A stretch of 64,000 nucleotides of DNA from Zizania palustris (taxonomy: Eukaryota > Streptophyta > Magnoliopsida > Poales > Poaceae), in contig JAAALK010000289.1 of the NCBI GenBank assembly GCA_019279435.1, positions 92,969,023 through 93,033,022 on the forward strand. Direction: 5' to 3'. A model generated the notes under the pieces. It was not told the origin of the DNA, did no database searches, and saw only the letters and a program-made list of their open reading frames with translations. Both the position numbers and the translations under genes were made by a program. This document shows positions 1 through 9,889 of this stretch, piece after piece; within the stretch, counting starts at the first letter, position 1, and each line of letters starts with the position of its first letter.

Positions 1-1053
1 TCCCAACATTTTATCCTTCCTATTTCTTCGACATTTCTTGGGTTACTTCTTCCTTAAGGCATATTTCCCCCCTTTTCGTAGAATTTGCAAGATCAGATCC
101 TCATCCCTATAATCACTCATTCTTCTAGTTTCTTTCCAGGCCCGCTGGGCAACTCGGATCATGCTGGTTTTATAAACACTAAGGTTCTATTCCCCCATGC
201 GCTCCTCTGATTGGGGTTGTGTTTTTTACTATTCTTCTTCTCCCCTTCCTGGTTGGTGTGACTAGTACTTTAGGGTATAGATCGTGTATCATCTCCTCTG
301 GGATGATATTGACACGAGCCATTGCATTGCCCTCTCCCTTGCCGAGCTGTACATACACGAGCTGATGCTGGCCACATCTTGCTACTTCTGGTCAGATGCC
401 CTGAACGCTTTCATTTTTGGCCACGGGCCAATGAGCCCTTCCTTCCTTGACGTCCATTTTTTGACTTGTTTAAACATTGAATCATCAGGTGATCCCTTCT
501 TCTTTCATTTTCAGCCCTCTTTTCTCCTTGACGTCACACCGGCCGACACCTGAGACCGCTATATCGCCAAGCATAACAAGAAAGTTGGACCCATGGATAT
601 TGTCGAGAACATTGCTTTTTTGAACCTCTGGTTAGAAGAATTCATCTTCTGCATACCAGCTTTAGCCCCAACCTTCCAATTTCACTTCCTGTTCGAGCAA
701 CTCGCGGCTCATGTGTGGTCCGACTGCTACCTCCTAGGGTTGTATATCGTTTCCTCCATCTTGTATCAGCCGACCAATCAGTCGATAATACTATCATCGG
801 CCATCTCAAAGGCCCATGGTGGTTTCTTCAGCTTTGGCTGAATGTATATGCTGTCGATGCCATCGGAAGAGCCCCTTTTAGCCAATCTCTTTTTCCTACT
901 GATTTCTATGAGTCGGCTATCCCTACATACCATTTCTGTCATTCTTTAGGTGAGGTGGTCATGACTCCTCTTACAGTCTCTTTCTCTTCTGTGGATTTAG
1001 CTGCTTTCTTTATGAACGTCTACCTCGGATTCTTGAATCGAACCACTTAGTTC
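1..1053 (+). pseudogene. Plant mobile domain (PMD) gene fragment, first part, cargo of Tat-1
   Basis: Two readable blocks, about 284-841 and 715-1050, lie in different frames, so the coding sequence is frameshifted. Motifs typical of the plant mobile domain are visible: HGPMSPSFLDVHFLT (GPM..LDV..LTGL type) near 418-467, NIAFLNLWLEEFIFC near 608-652, and PWWFLQLWLNVYAV near 814-855. PMD proteins such as MAIN and MAIL1 act in the nucleus in transposon silencing, and PMD-type genes are also carried by gypsy elements. The frame is interrupted at 1054 by Sire-1 and resumes at 11885, with reading register kept once the 5-bp target duplication is discounted. The pol of the same element lies on the opposite strand (12731-20775), so this gene is antisense to its carrier. 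Bases 1-283 are pyrimidine-rich and I see no coding there. Probably non-functional. Confidence 0.72.
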
Positions 1054-3032
1054 TAAGAAACCAAGGGTTGGTTTCGGAGTATGATGAGTGATTGACATGC
1101 TTTTTACCCTCTGGTTCGAAGGGGTACCTCCGAAGGCGGTTCGGAGGTTGGAACTCCGAAGGTGTTCGGAGGTGGTTCGGTTGCTACAGCTGTTGCAGCG
1201 GAGTGTGTCTGTTGGAGGGGTCCGACGGTACACGTTGACTGGGTTCGTACCGAAGGTCTCGGTACTTTGGGTGGTACACCGGAGTGTGTGCCGATGGTTG
1301 CTAACCCGGAGAGATCTCCGAAGTACTGGATACACTTGTCTGCTTGTCTGTGGTGCGCAGGGGTCCGCGGAGGAGACGGACAGGTTCGTAGCAGGTGAAC
1401 CTGGGTCAAGCAGGAGGCTTGATGCCAGGGAGCGGGGAGCTCTGTCATGGTGGCTGCGAAGGGGTCTGGGTCGGTCCTCGGGTCGAGGTGCGCCAGGAGA
1501 AGGCAGTAAGTGTGCAGCGTGGCTCCGGGTGAAGGTACTGCGAGACAAAGTCCTTGGAGGTGAGGCACTTTGAAGGTTCTCCGGATGCAGTGACTTCGGA
1601 GTTTGGTGGAACAAGTCCTCTGCGGAGGCAAGGTGTTCGATGTGTGCTCCGGAGGGAGACATTCGAAGATACCCGACGAAGGTCTCAGAAGTCGAGGCGC
1701 ATCGAAGGCATGGTCCGGGTGAGGCTCGTCGAGGAGTGTGCTCGGGGAGAGACACTGCGACGAAGTGCTCATGGAATGCTTCGTGCGGAGGCCTTGGACG
1801 AGGGAGGGACTTCGAAAGGTGGTACTCCGAAGGTGGTGCTTCGGAGTGAGGAAGGCTTCGGAGCGAGGTTGACTTGTGGTACTTCGGCCATGCATGGCTT
1901 CGGTACACGGACTGACGGAGTTCGAGCTGGGAGTAGCTGCGAAGCCGTGGTGGTCCACTCCGGAGATGTTGGTGCGAAGGCCCAAGGGCTTTGACTGCTT
2001 CGGCTCAAAACCGTCACTGTATCGGAGGCTGACTTCGGTGAAGCAAAGGCCATCAGGCTCAAGGCTTCTCACCGAAGCTACCGCACCCCTCGCGTGCGAA
2101 GGGGGGCTTCAGGAAGGTCAAAGACTGCAAAGGCTGACACTGTCTGCTCTGCAAAAAGCTGACGCTGTCCCCTCTGCAAAGCTGACAGAGAAGCCTCCAG
2201 AATAAAGTTGACTACCTTTTGTACCCCTCTATTCTGTAGAGACAAAACTGGTGTAAACCCTAGGGGTAAAGTAGTCAATTCACTTGGGTGAACTGTGGGC
2301 TATAAATATGGGGGCTCGGTAGGTAACATTTAACACTTTGAGCATTTACTGTTGAGCTCCTGTACTAGCCTCCACTCTGTATTCATCCAGTGAGATCAAT
2401 TTTATTGTGTTCCCCGTTCAAGCGGCGAAGCCCTGCTTCTGTGTTGTCTTTCTGCTTGAACTTGTTTGCATACCTCGCCAGTTGTAGTACACCGAAGCCT
2501 GTCTAGGCGAAGTGTGTTTTTGTGCGAAGCGTGCTTTTCGGTGTGCATTCGCTCTGTGTAACAGGAGGCTAGACCTCGCTGCTTACTAGCGAAGCCCTGA
2601 TCGAAGCCTGTTTTGCTTCTCTTGTCGAAGCCCTTAGTGGTGTCCATTAAGTGTGCGTTTAGACCTTCGCAGAACGAAGCCCAGCACCAGTTGCTGTCGC
2701 TAAGTTTTAGGTCGAAGTCCTTAGAAGGTAGTCCACTCTTGCGAAGGGTGAAGTGCGAAGCCTGCTCGAAGCACCCTGTGTGCGGAGCCTGCACTGACTT
2801 AGCAGAGTTGTTTTCAGGGTTGTGGGTGGAGTGAAGTCTGCTTGGCTTCTGACTTTTACTCCTTGCGAAGCCTGTGTTCGGAGCTGTCAAGTACCTCCGA
2901 ACCAGACCTTCGAAGGTTGGTGTTCGAAGCCTGTTCCGCAGTAGACAGAATTAAAACCGAAGGCTGTTTTTAGCCCAAGTTTTAAAAGCTCCCATTCACC
3001 CCCCCCCTCTGGTCACCGTTTCCGATCCAACA
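1054..3032 (+). repeat. Sire-1 5' LTR
   Basis: This is a direct repeat of 9890-11884. It begins TAAGAAACC where the 3' copy has TGAGAAACC, so the terminal TG has mutated, and it ends ...CCAACA just before the PBS. A TATA box lies at 2301. The sequence is very rich in CGAAG/CTTCG words. Long chance open frames on both strands come from this composition and are not genes. Confidence 0.88.
2301..2308 (+). promoter_or_regulatory. Probable TATA box of the Sire-1 5' LTR
   Basis: TATAAATA is preceded by GTGGGC and followed by a G-run. The same box occurs at 11154-11161 in the 3' LTR. Its place about 1.25 kb into a 2 kb LTR puts a long U3 before it. Confidence 0.65.
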
Positions 3033-3034
3033 AT

Positions 3035-3046
3035 TGGTATCAGAGC
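3035..3046 (+). promoter_or_regulatory. Sire-1 primer binding site
   Basis: TGGTATCAGAGC, 2 bp after the LTR end, matches the 3' end complement of initiator tRNA-Met, the usual primer of plant copia elements. Confidence 0.88.
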
Positions 3047-3096
3047 AGGTTAAGATCACCAGTTGACCTTAACCGGTTTTGTGATCTGTTGGTGAC

Positions 3097-5558
3097 ATGG
3101 ACAGAGCTAGTAAAATTCCTCTGTTCGATGGGACTGATTTTGCATACTGGAAGGTGCGCATGGAGGCTTACTTGCTAAGCCAAGGAAATGCAATTTGGGA
3201 GATCGTGGACTCACAATACTCCATCCCTGAGACTCGCACCTCTCAAACAGAAAAGGATCAGTATAATGCCAACTCAAAGGCTAGGAATATATTGTTCATT
3301 GGTTTGAGTAGGAGTGAGTTTGATAGGGTGCAGCACCTTAGGACTGCTAGGGAGATTTGGACAACACTCACTATTTTTCATGAGGGCTCTACTCAGATCA
3401 AGGCCAGGCGCCAAAGCACATACAATCAACAGTATCAGCTATTTGTGCAGGCACCTGGTGAATCTATAGATGCCATGTTTTCGCGCTTTGATGCTATAGT
3501 GAGTAACTTGCGGTCCAACGGGACGCTTGCTTACAATGATCATGACAGGGCTATCAAGCTTCTCTATGCTCTTGACCGTAGCATATGGGAAGTGAAGATA
3601 TCCGGCATTGAGGAGTCCGCAGGTTATGACACATTGACCTGTGATGAGCTCTTCAGCAAGCTGAAGTCCACAGAGATTGCCAAGGCATCTCTTGTAGTGC
3701 ACAGAAGCTCTTTGCCATAGCCATTGGCATTGGTTTCTAGCACTAGCCGTGGCACCGCTGCAGAACCAAGCACATCTGGTACTTGTGTTCTTGCAGATGG
3801 TTTTGCTTTGTCCTCCCTGGTCTCCGTCACAAAGGAGCAGGTGGACACTCTGGATGATGATGAGCTTGCTCTCATTGCCAGAAGGTTCACCCGTTTTCAT
3901 CATGAGAGACGGGATCAGAGGAGAAGTGGTTTTAGTGGTTGTTTTGAGTGTGGCGACACTTCTCACATCAAGGCCAATTGCCCAAAACTCAAGAAGAGAG
4001 ATGAGAATGAGCGCCCCAAATACCACAAGAAGGAGAGGAAACCCTTTGTGAAGGGCAAGCGCGGCAAGATGGCTAAGAAAGTAGCCAAAGCCGCTTCCAG
4101 AGCGTTTGTTGCTACTCTCAGCGACATCGACACTTCCTCAACCGAGGAGTCGAGCTCTGAGGAGGAGGAGTCCCCAAGGAAGGAGGACAAGAAGGACAAG
4201 AAGGGACGAGACTTCACCGGCGTTTGCTTCATGGCCGACAGCGTCACAGCGGCGATGAGCTTGACTCATCTGAGGTACCTCTATCTTCTGACCAGCTATT
4301 GATTAAATTAGATGAGTTGAATGAAGTAGTTCTCGGTCAGGATAGATTACTTGTGCAAGCCGCTAGAGAAAGAAAAGACCTTAGACTTAGGCTAGAATCT
4401 CTATCTACTGAATATGCCATGCTTAAGTCTAAATTTAATGATGCATAATGTGAATCTTGTTCTGTTGTCATGGGTGAGCTTGCTCAGTTGCGTTCTGTAC
4501 ATGCTCAAACTCTTTCTGAGCTTGAGACTACACAGAATCAGCTTTTTGTGGTGGATTCTAGACCTCATGATAACATTGAATGCATGAACTGTTCTTTATT
4601 GCGCAAGAGCAGTAATTTACGTGATAAACATGTTCATGATTTGGAGGCTAGATTGGATAGAGCCGGTAGTTCTAAGGATGTGCAGCCTGTTTGTGACACA
4701 TGCATTACCCTTAAGGACCAGCTAGGCATTGTTAGAGAGCGAGCTGAGAACCTCATGTCAGAAAATGAATACCTTCTTTCTGTGGTTAACAAATGCACTG
4801 AGGGAAAGGGTATGATGGATTTGCTCTTGGCCAAGACCAAGATGTGTGTTGACAGAGCAGGGTTAGCTCTAGGTTTGGGTTTTGAGAGGACTCCTTCAGA
4901 TAGTGTGAACAAAATTGTTTTTACCTCACCCACTACCCTAGAGAAAGAGAGAGCTCTGTTAGACACTCCATCAGCCAAGAAGCCTACCCGACCACAAAAG
5001 AAAACCACTCCTCCTGCCAAGAAAATCCCTCCAAAGAAAACCACTCAACAGAAGCCCAAGGAGCCTGTGAGAGTTGCTCCTAAGACCCATGAGAGTGCCC
5101 CTAGGAAAGTTTTTCATTGTTCCTATTGTCAGCGAGCTGGTCATTTGGTTGGGTTCTGTTTTCGTCGCATCAAGGATGAGCGACGCTCTCGGGCGATGAG
5201 TTACCAGGACATGCATTACCCATCTTTAGGTATGCATGAGTCTGAGTTTTACTATCGTCCTGCTTTTGAGGCTCCTCGTGCTTCTCGGAGAGGTTTTGCT
5301 CCTCGAGGTGTTCACCATGTTCCATATGGTGGTAGACCCTGGGCGAGTATCTTTGTACCTCGTCAGAGTAGGAGACCTCGACATGTTGTTCGACCACAGC
5401 ATGTAGGTAGACCTCGCACTTTGCATCATTCAGATTATTATGTGCGTAGACCGTCTACTTTTACTGCGCCTACTACTCGTGTCACTCAGTGCTGGATGCC
5501 TCGTCATTTTTCCACTCACCCCAGCACTGAGCGATCGAGATTTTCTTATCATGTGTAG
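3097..5558 (+). pseudogene. Sire-1 gag, disrupted
   Basis: The Gag reading starts with MDRASKIPLFDGTDFAYWKVRM (DUF4219/UBN2-type capsid start). It stops at TAG 3718-3720, resumes in the same frame to 4302, shifts frame near 4240-4300, and meets further stops at 4446-4448 and 5556-5558. The first part carries a CCHC knuckle, CFECGDTSHIKANC, near 3940-3981. The later part (about 4310-5000) is coiled-coil-like with CMNC and CDTC pairs, then a Lys/Pro-rich stretch and a second knuckle, CSYCQRAGHLVGFC, near 5117-5158. Gag would form the particle that packages the RNA. At least four lesions make it a pseudogene. The extended C-terminal region is a Sirevirus trait. Confidence 0.85.
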
Positions 5559-5573
5559 GCGATCGATCGAGGC

Positions 5574-8500
5574 ATGGATGGCACGTGGATCATGGACTCC
5601 GGTTGTTCGCGCCACATGACCGGAGATGCAGCATGGTTCTCTAGCCTCACCACAACCAAGCAAAGGGAACATATCACCTTCGGAAAAAATCGAAGGAGTA
5701 GAGTGAAAGGTAAAGGTGTGGTAAGAATTAACTCGAATTTCACTCTCAAAGATGTTGCTTTGGTTGAAAACCTGGGATACAATTTGCTTTCGGTATCTCA
5801 GTTGCTTGATGAGGGCTTCGAAGTGCGATTTCATCGCGATACTTCGCAAGTGATCAATTCTGATGGCGTTATGGTGTGTAAGATCTTTAGAGTTGGGAGA
5901 GTATTTGGAGCGGATTTTTCAGAGTCATCTGGCCCTTCTCATTGTCTTGTTGCACATTCAACTTCTGAGCTTTGGAAGTGGCATAGGAGACTAGGGCATA
6001 TGAGCTTTGAGTTGCTCACTCGTCTGAGCGCCCTAGGTCTGATTCGAGGATTGCCCAAGCTCAAGTTTGAGAAGAATTTAGTTTGCGCTCCTTATCGACA
6101 TGGAAAAATGATTGCTGCTTCGCATTCGCCAGTCACCACAGTGATGACTGAACAACCTGGAGAACTTCTCCATATGGACACTGTAGGTCCTTCTCGGGTT
6201 AGTTCTTTAGGCGGCAAGTGGTATGTTTTAGTCATTGTCGACGATTTCTCTCGCTACTCTTGGGTCTTCTTTCTTGCCAGCAAGGATGAAGTGTTTTCAA
6301 ACTTTCGGAGCTTGGCTTTGAGACTTTTTACTGAACTCCCTGGTGCATTAAAATTCATTAGAAGTGATAATGGCACCGAGTTGAAAAACAGTCTCTTTGT
6401 TGACTTTTGCATGGAGCATGGCATAGAACATCAATTCTCTGCTCCGCGAGTTCCTCAACAAAACGGTGTTGTTGAGAGAAAGAACCGCACTTTGGTTGAG
6501 ATGGCTAGGACGATGCTCGATGAGCACAGGACTCCTAGAAAATTCTGGGCTGAGGCCATGAACACTGCTTGTTACATCTCAAACCGAATATTCTTGCACT
6601 TAATTTTAAACTTGACATCTTATGAGCTACGTTTTGGGAGACAGCCCAAGGTTACTCATCTTCGAGTATTTGGTTGTCGCTGCTTCATCCTAAAATGGGG
6701 TAATTTGGATAAATTTGAGTCGCGATCTTCTGACGGGATCTTTTTGGGTTATACCACACATGGTCATTCTTATCGTGTTTATAACTTGGAGACTAACACT
6801 GTCATCGAGTCATGTGATGTGACTTTTGATGAATCAACCCCCTCTGTTAGTTCTGCATTTGAACAGGCAAATGAACACGACATGGAACAGACCATATTCG
6901 AAGAAGAAGATCCCGGAGAGTTCGAGGATGATCCCCTACTACCCTCGACATCAACCCCCGAAGCTGACCCCGCTTCGACCACTTCAGCACGAGGTCCCGA
7001 AGCAACTACCTCGACATCGGTCATCTTGGACTACTCCAACGCACTAGTTGAGGGGGAGACTGCATCCCGCCGCGAGGCTCCACACCATGTTCAAAGGATG
7101 CACCCTCCCGAGCAGAACATTGGTCAGCTTGATCAAAGGGTAACACGTTCTCATGCTCACTTCATTGATTCCGCTTTTGTTGCTTCTTTCGAGCCCTTAG
7201 ATGTTAGTCATGCACTTTCTGATTCTAGTTGGAACAATGCCATGCATGAGGAACTTGAAAATTTTGAGAGAAACCAAGTCTGGTCATTAGTTGATCCTCC
7301 ACCAAATGTTCATTTCATTGGAACAAAATGGATTTTCAAAAACAAACAAGGGGAGGATGGGACAATAGTTAGAACCAAGGCTAGGCTTGTAGCTCAGGGT
7401 TATTCTCAACTAGAAGGGATTGATTTTATTGAAACTTTTGCACCTGTTGCTCGCCTTGAGGCCATTAGGATTTTGCTTGCCTTTGCGACATCCCGGGAAT
7501 TCAAACTCTATCAAATGGATGTCAAAAGTGCTTTTCTTAATGGCTTCATAGGCGAAGATGTTTATGTAAAACAACCCCCTGGTTTTGAAAACCCCAAGTA
7601 CCCGCATAAAGTCCTTAAACTTCATAAGGCTCTTTATGGCCTCAAGCAGGCCCCTCGGGCATGGTATGATAGACTTAAGTCTTTTCTGCTTGAGCGGGGG
7701 TATTTGATGGTCTCTGTTGATAAAACCCTGTTTACTCTCAAGCATGGCAAAGATTTCCTCCTGGTTCAGATTTATGTGGATGATATCATCTTTGGTGGCT
7801 CTTCTCATGCTTTGGTTGCCGAGTTTGCAGATACCATGAGCAGGGAATTTGAAATGTCCATGATGGGTGAACTCACCTTTTTCCTTGGTTTGCAAATCAA
7901 GCAAAGCAAACAAGGTACTTTCGTCCACCAAACGAAGTACACCAAGGACCTGCTCAAGAAATTTGACATGGCAGACGCGAAGCCCCTCGTCACTCCAATG
8001 GCTACACCTGTAGCATTGGATCCCGACGAAGATGGAGAAGCCGTAGATCAGAAGGAGTTCCGAAGCATGATCGGCTCCCTCCTCTACTTGACTGCTACGA
8101 GGCCGGACATACACTTCGCAGTGTGTCTGTGCGCTCGTTTTCAGGCTTCACCACGAGCTTCGCACCATCAAGCGGTAAAACGCATTCTGAGGTATCTCAA
8201 ACATACCCTCGAATTTGGCATATGGTATTCAGCATCGTCATCTTTATGTCTTCGAGGTTACTCCGATGCGAACTTTGCTGGGTGTAGGATTGATAGGAAG
8301 AGTACCTCTGGTACTTGTCATTTTCTGGGTACATCTCTGGTTTGCTGGTCTTCCCGCAAACAGTCTAGTGTTGCACAATCGACGGCTAAGGCCGAATATG
8401 TTGCTGCAGCTAGCTGTTGCTCTCAGATTTTGTGGATGGTTTCCACTTTGCGGGATTTCGGGTTAAATTATAAGAGTGTTCCACTTTTCTGTGATAACAC

Positions 8501-8726
8501 TAGCGCTATTTGTATTGCAAACAACCCGGTTCAACATTCCAGAACCAAACACATTGATGTGCGGTATCATTTTCTCAGAGATCACAATGAGAAGGGTGAT
8601 ATTGAACTTCAATATGTTGATACCCAACACCAGCTAGCCGATATTTTCATGAAACCCCTCGATGCTTCTCGATTTGCCTACTTGCGTGGGGAACTTGGCG
8701 TTTGTCACCCTTACGGCATTTTGTGA
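5574..8726 (+). CDS. Sire-1 pol: protease, integrase, reverse transcriptase, RNase H
   Basis: One open frame of 1050 codons starts at the ATG just before the protease motif. Domains in order: aspartic protease WIMDSGCSRHMTGD (residues ~5-18); integrase zinc region HRRLGH (~134) to CAPYRHGK (~172); integrase core D202, D265 (RSDNGTE) and E301 (NGVVERK), giving the D,D-35-E spacing; reverse transcriptase with YVDDIIFGG near 734; and RNase H with SDANFAGC and AKAEYVAAAS. These enzymes would mature Gag-Pol, copy RNA to DNA and insert it. Two oddities: the second zinc cysteine of integrase is tyrosine (TAT at 6093-6095, where Sire-3 has CHPCRHGK), and lysine replaces the usual first glutamate of TEAEY in RNase H. 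In an intact element it would be joined to gag; here stop and frame lesions lie upstream. Confidence 0.92.
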   Translation: MDGTWIMDSGCSRHMTGDAAWFSSLTTTKQREHITFGKNRRSRVKGKGVVRINSNFTLKDVALVENLGYNLLSVSQLLDEGFEVRFHRDTSQVINSDGVMVCKIFRVGRVFGADFSESSGPSHCLVAHSTSELWKWHRRLGHMSFELLTRLSALGLIRGLPKLKFEKNLVCAPYRHGKMIAASHSPVTTVMTEQPGELLHMDTVGPSRVSSLGGKWYVLVIVDDFSRYSWVFFLASKDEVFSNFRSLALRLFTELPGALKFIRSDNGTELKNSLFVDFCMEHGIEHQFSAPRVPQQNGVVERKNRTLVEMARTMLDEHRTPRKFWAEAMNTACYISNRIFLHLILNLTSYELRFGRQPKVTHLRVFGCRCFILKWGNLDKFESRSSDGIFLGYTTHGHSYRVYNLETNTVIESCDVTFDESTPSVSSAFEQANEHDMEQTIFEEEDPGEFEDDPLLPSTSTPEADPASTTSARGPEATTSTSVILDYSNALVEGETASRREAPHHVQRMHPPEQNIGQLDQRVTRSHAHFIDSAFVASFEPLDVSHALSDSSWNNAMHEELENFERNQVWSLVDPPPNVHFIGTKWIFKNKQGEDGTIVRTKARLVAQGYSQLEGIDFIETFAPVARLEAIRILLAFATSREFKLYQMDVKSAFLNGFIGEDVYVKQPPGFENPKYPHKVLKLHKALYGLKQAPRAWYDRLKSFLLERGYLMVSVDKTLFTLKHGKDFLLVQIYVDDIIFGGSSHALVAEFADTMSREFEMSMMGELTFFLGLQIKQSKQGTFVHQTKYTKDLLKKFDMADAKPLVTPMATPVALDPDEDGEAVDQKEFRSMIGSLLYLTATRPDIHFAVCLCARFQASPRASHHQAVKRILRYLKHTLEFGIWYSASSSLCLRGYSDANFAGCRIDRKSTSGTCHFLGTSLVCWSSRKQSSVAQSTAKAEYVAAASCCSQILWMVSTLRDFGLNYKSVPLFCDNTSAICIANNPVQHSRTKHIDVRYHFLRDHNEKGDIELQYVDTQHQLADIFMKPLDASRFAYLRGELGVCHPYGIL

Positions 8727-9878
8727 GGGGAGCTGTCCTTAATTGTATTGCTTATGCTCGTCGTGTGTGGAATTGCAGTTACATCTTATGCATTTATATG
8801 CCTGATCTTAATTCATGAAATCGTGTCAGCTCATCTCTTTTTAATTCTTATGAAACACTCATGTGCATAATGTTTTCTTTCCAAAATCAAATCATGCTCA
8901 CTGCTTAGTCTTGAATCTAGCATGTTTAGGCAGGACTGCTTTAGCTATCTTTTATCTACTTGATAGGAAGATACTTTTCTTTGGATGCTAAAAATTGCAA
9001 CTTGAAAAACTGTTCTACTTACTCATGGATATTCATCAAGTGCTAAAAATTGGTCACTTAATTAAAATCAAAAACTCCATGATTTACATGCTTCAAAGTA
9101 AAAGATCCAGGTGGGTTTGTTTGTCGCACTACCTTATTCTAGACTGCTTACCATTGCACATCGGTCTGAACTGGAATAGTGTAGTGTATGCCAAAATCAT
9201 TGCCTTAAGCTTCCGATGGCTTTCATGCCTAGGCTTGGCGTGATTGGACAGTATAAGGTGGACAAACAAATAACCCCTGGCATTAAGAAAAGAACAGCAA
9301 AATTCATTGATCATCAAGTTTGCTTTCATAGCTCCATTTGAACTAGACTTGTCTGTCTAGAGTAGAAATTGACTAGCTTTGCGCAGTCCTTGCTTTTCCT
9401 TGTCTAGTTTCCTTGATTAAGTGGTGATGCTTTTATTTCAAAAATTGATAAAATCACATGTTGTCATCATGTTTTTTAGAGAATGTTAAATTGAGTTGAG
9501 CACATGATCATTGGTATTACTGTTGGCATATTTTTTTCTTTATATGTCTTTGCAATTTTGCTCATTTCCAAGCAATGCCTCTTTTACATGCTCCTTGATG
9601 CTTGCATTGCCAAAGGGGGATAAATTACTACGTTCTCTGCCGTAAATAGGGAGAAAATTGAGTTCTTTGTTGCCAAAGGGGGAAAGTTAACTCAGGGGGA
9701 GTTTTTATCTTGAAAAAGGGAAGATTTGCCGAAGGGGCTTTTACTCTTTTGAAAAGGGGGAGGAAAATTCTTATGTCAAGTGACTTGATTTGGCTCGTTT
9801 CTGAGTTTTTATAGTCACTTGTGTGCTGAAATTCTTTAATTTTTCTTGAATTTGAAATTGGTTGTCAATGCACTCATC
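8727..9878 (+). other. Sire-1 non-coding region between pol and 3' LTR
   Basis: About 1.15 kb without a credible gene. It holds a block (9104-9300) also present in Sire-3 and a cluster of PPT-like G-runs at 9611-9763 (CAAAGGGGGA, CCAAAGGGGGAAAG, CAGGGGGAG, GAAAAGGGGGAGG). Such repeated PPT copies before the 3' LTR are a described Sirevirus trait. Some Sireviruses carry an envelope-like frame here, but I see none. Confidence 0.75.
9104..9300 (+). other. Conserved non-coding block shared with Sire-3
   Basis: The block runs from GATCCAGGTGGGTTTG through GTAGTGTATGCCAA and CTTAAGCTT to AAATAACCCCTGGCAT. The same words in the same order occur on the - strand of Sire-3 at 33421-33620, although the two elements' LTRs and leaders are unlike. 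It has no shared open frame, which suggests a cis-acting or RNA role. Confidence 0.75.
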
Positions 9879-9889
9879 AAGGGGGAGAT
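9879..9889 (+). promoter_or_regulatory. Sire-1 polypurine tract
   Basis: AAGGGGGAGAT stands directly before the 3' LTR start TGAGAAACC. It primes second-strand DNA synthesis. Confidence 0.88.

Noticed and set aside
284..1050. PMD reading as an ordinary host gene
   Set aside because: It is frameshifted, is followed by Tat pol on the opposite strand, and a second decayed copy lies at 24048. Retroelement cargo fits better.
997..2072. Long open frames on both strands (up to 322 codons on the - strand) within the Sire-1 LTR
   Set aside because: They overlap each other in several frames, recur in the 3' LTR with changes, have Arg/Ser/Pro-rich low-complexity content, and arise from the CGAAG-rich composition of the LTR.
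3035..3046. TGGTATCAGAGC as part of a tRNA gene
   Set aside because: It is only the tRNA-complementary primer site next to an LTR; no cloverleaf surrounds it. The same applies at 15918, 39758, 55685 and 61351.
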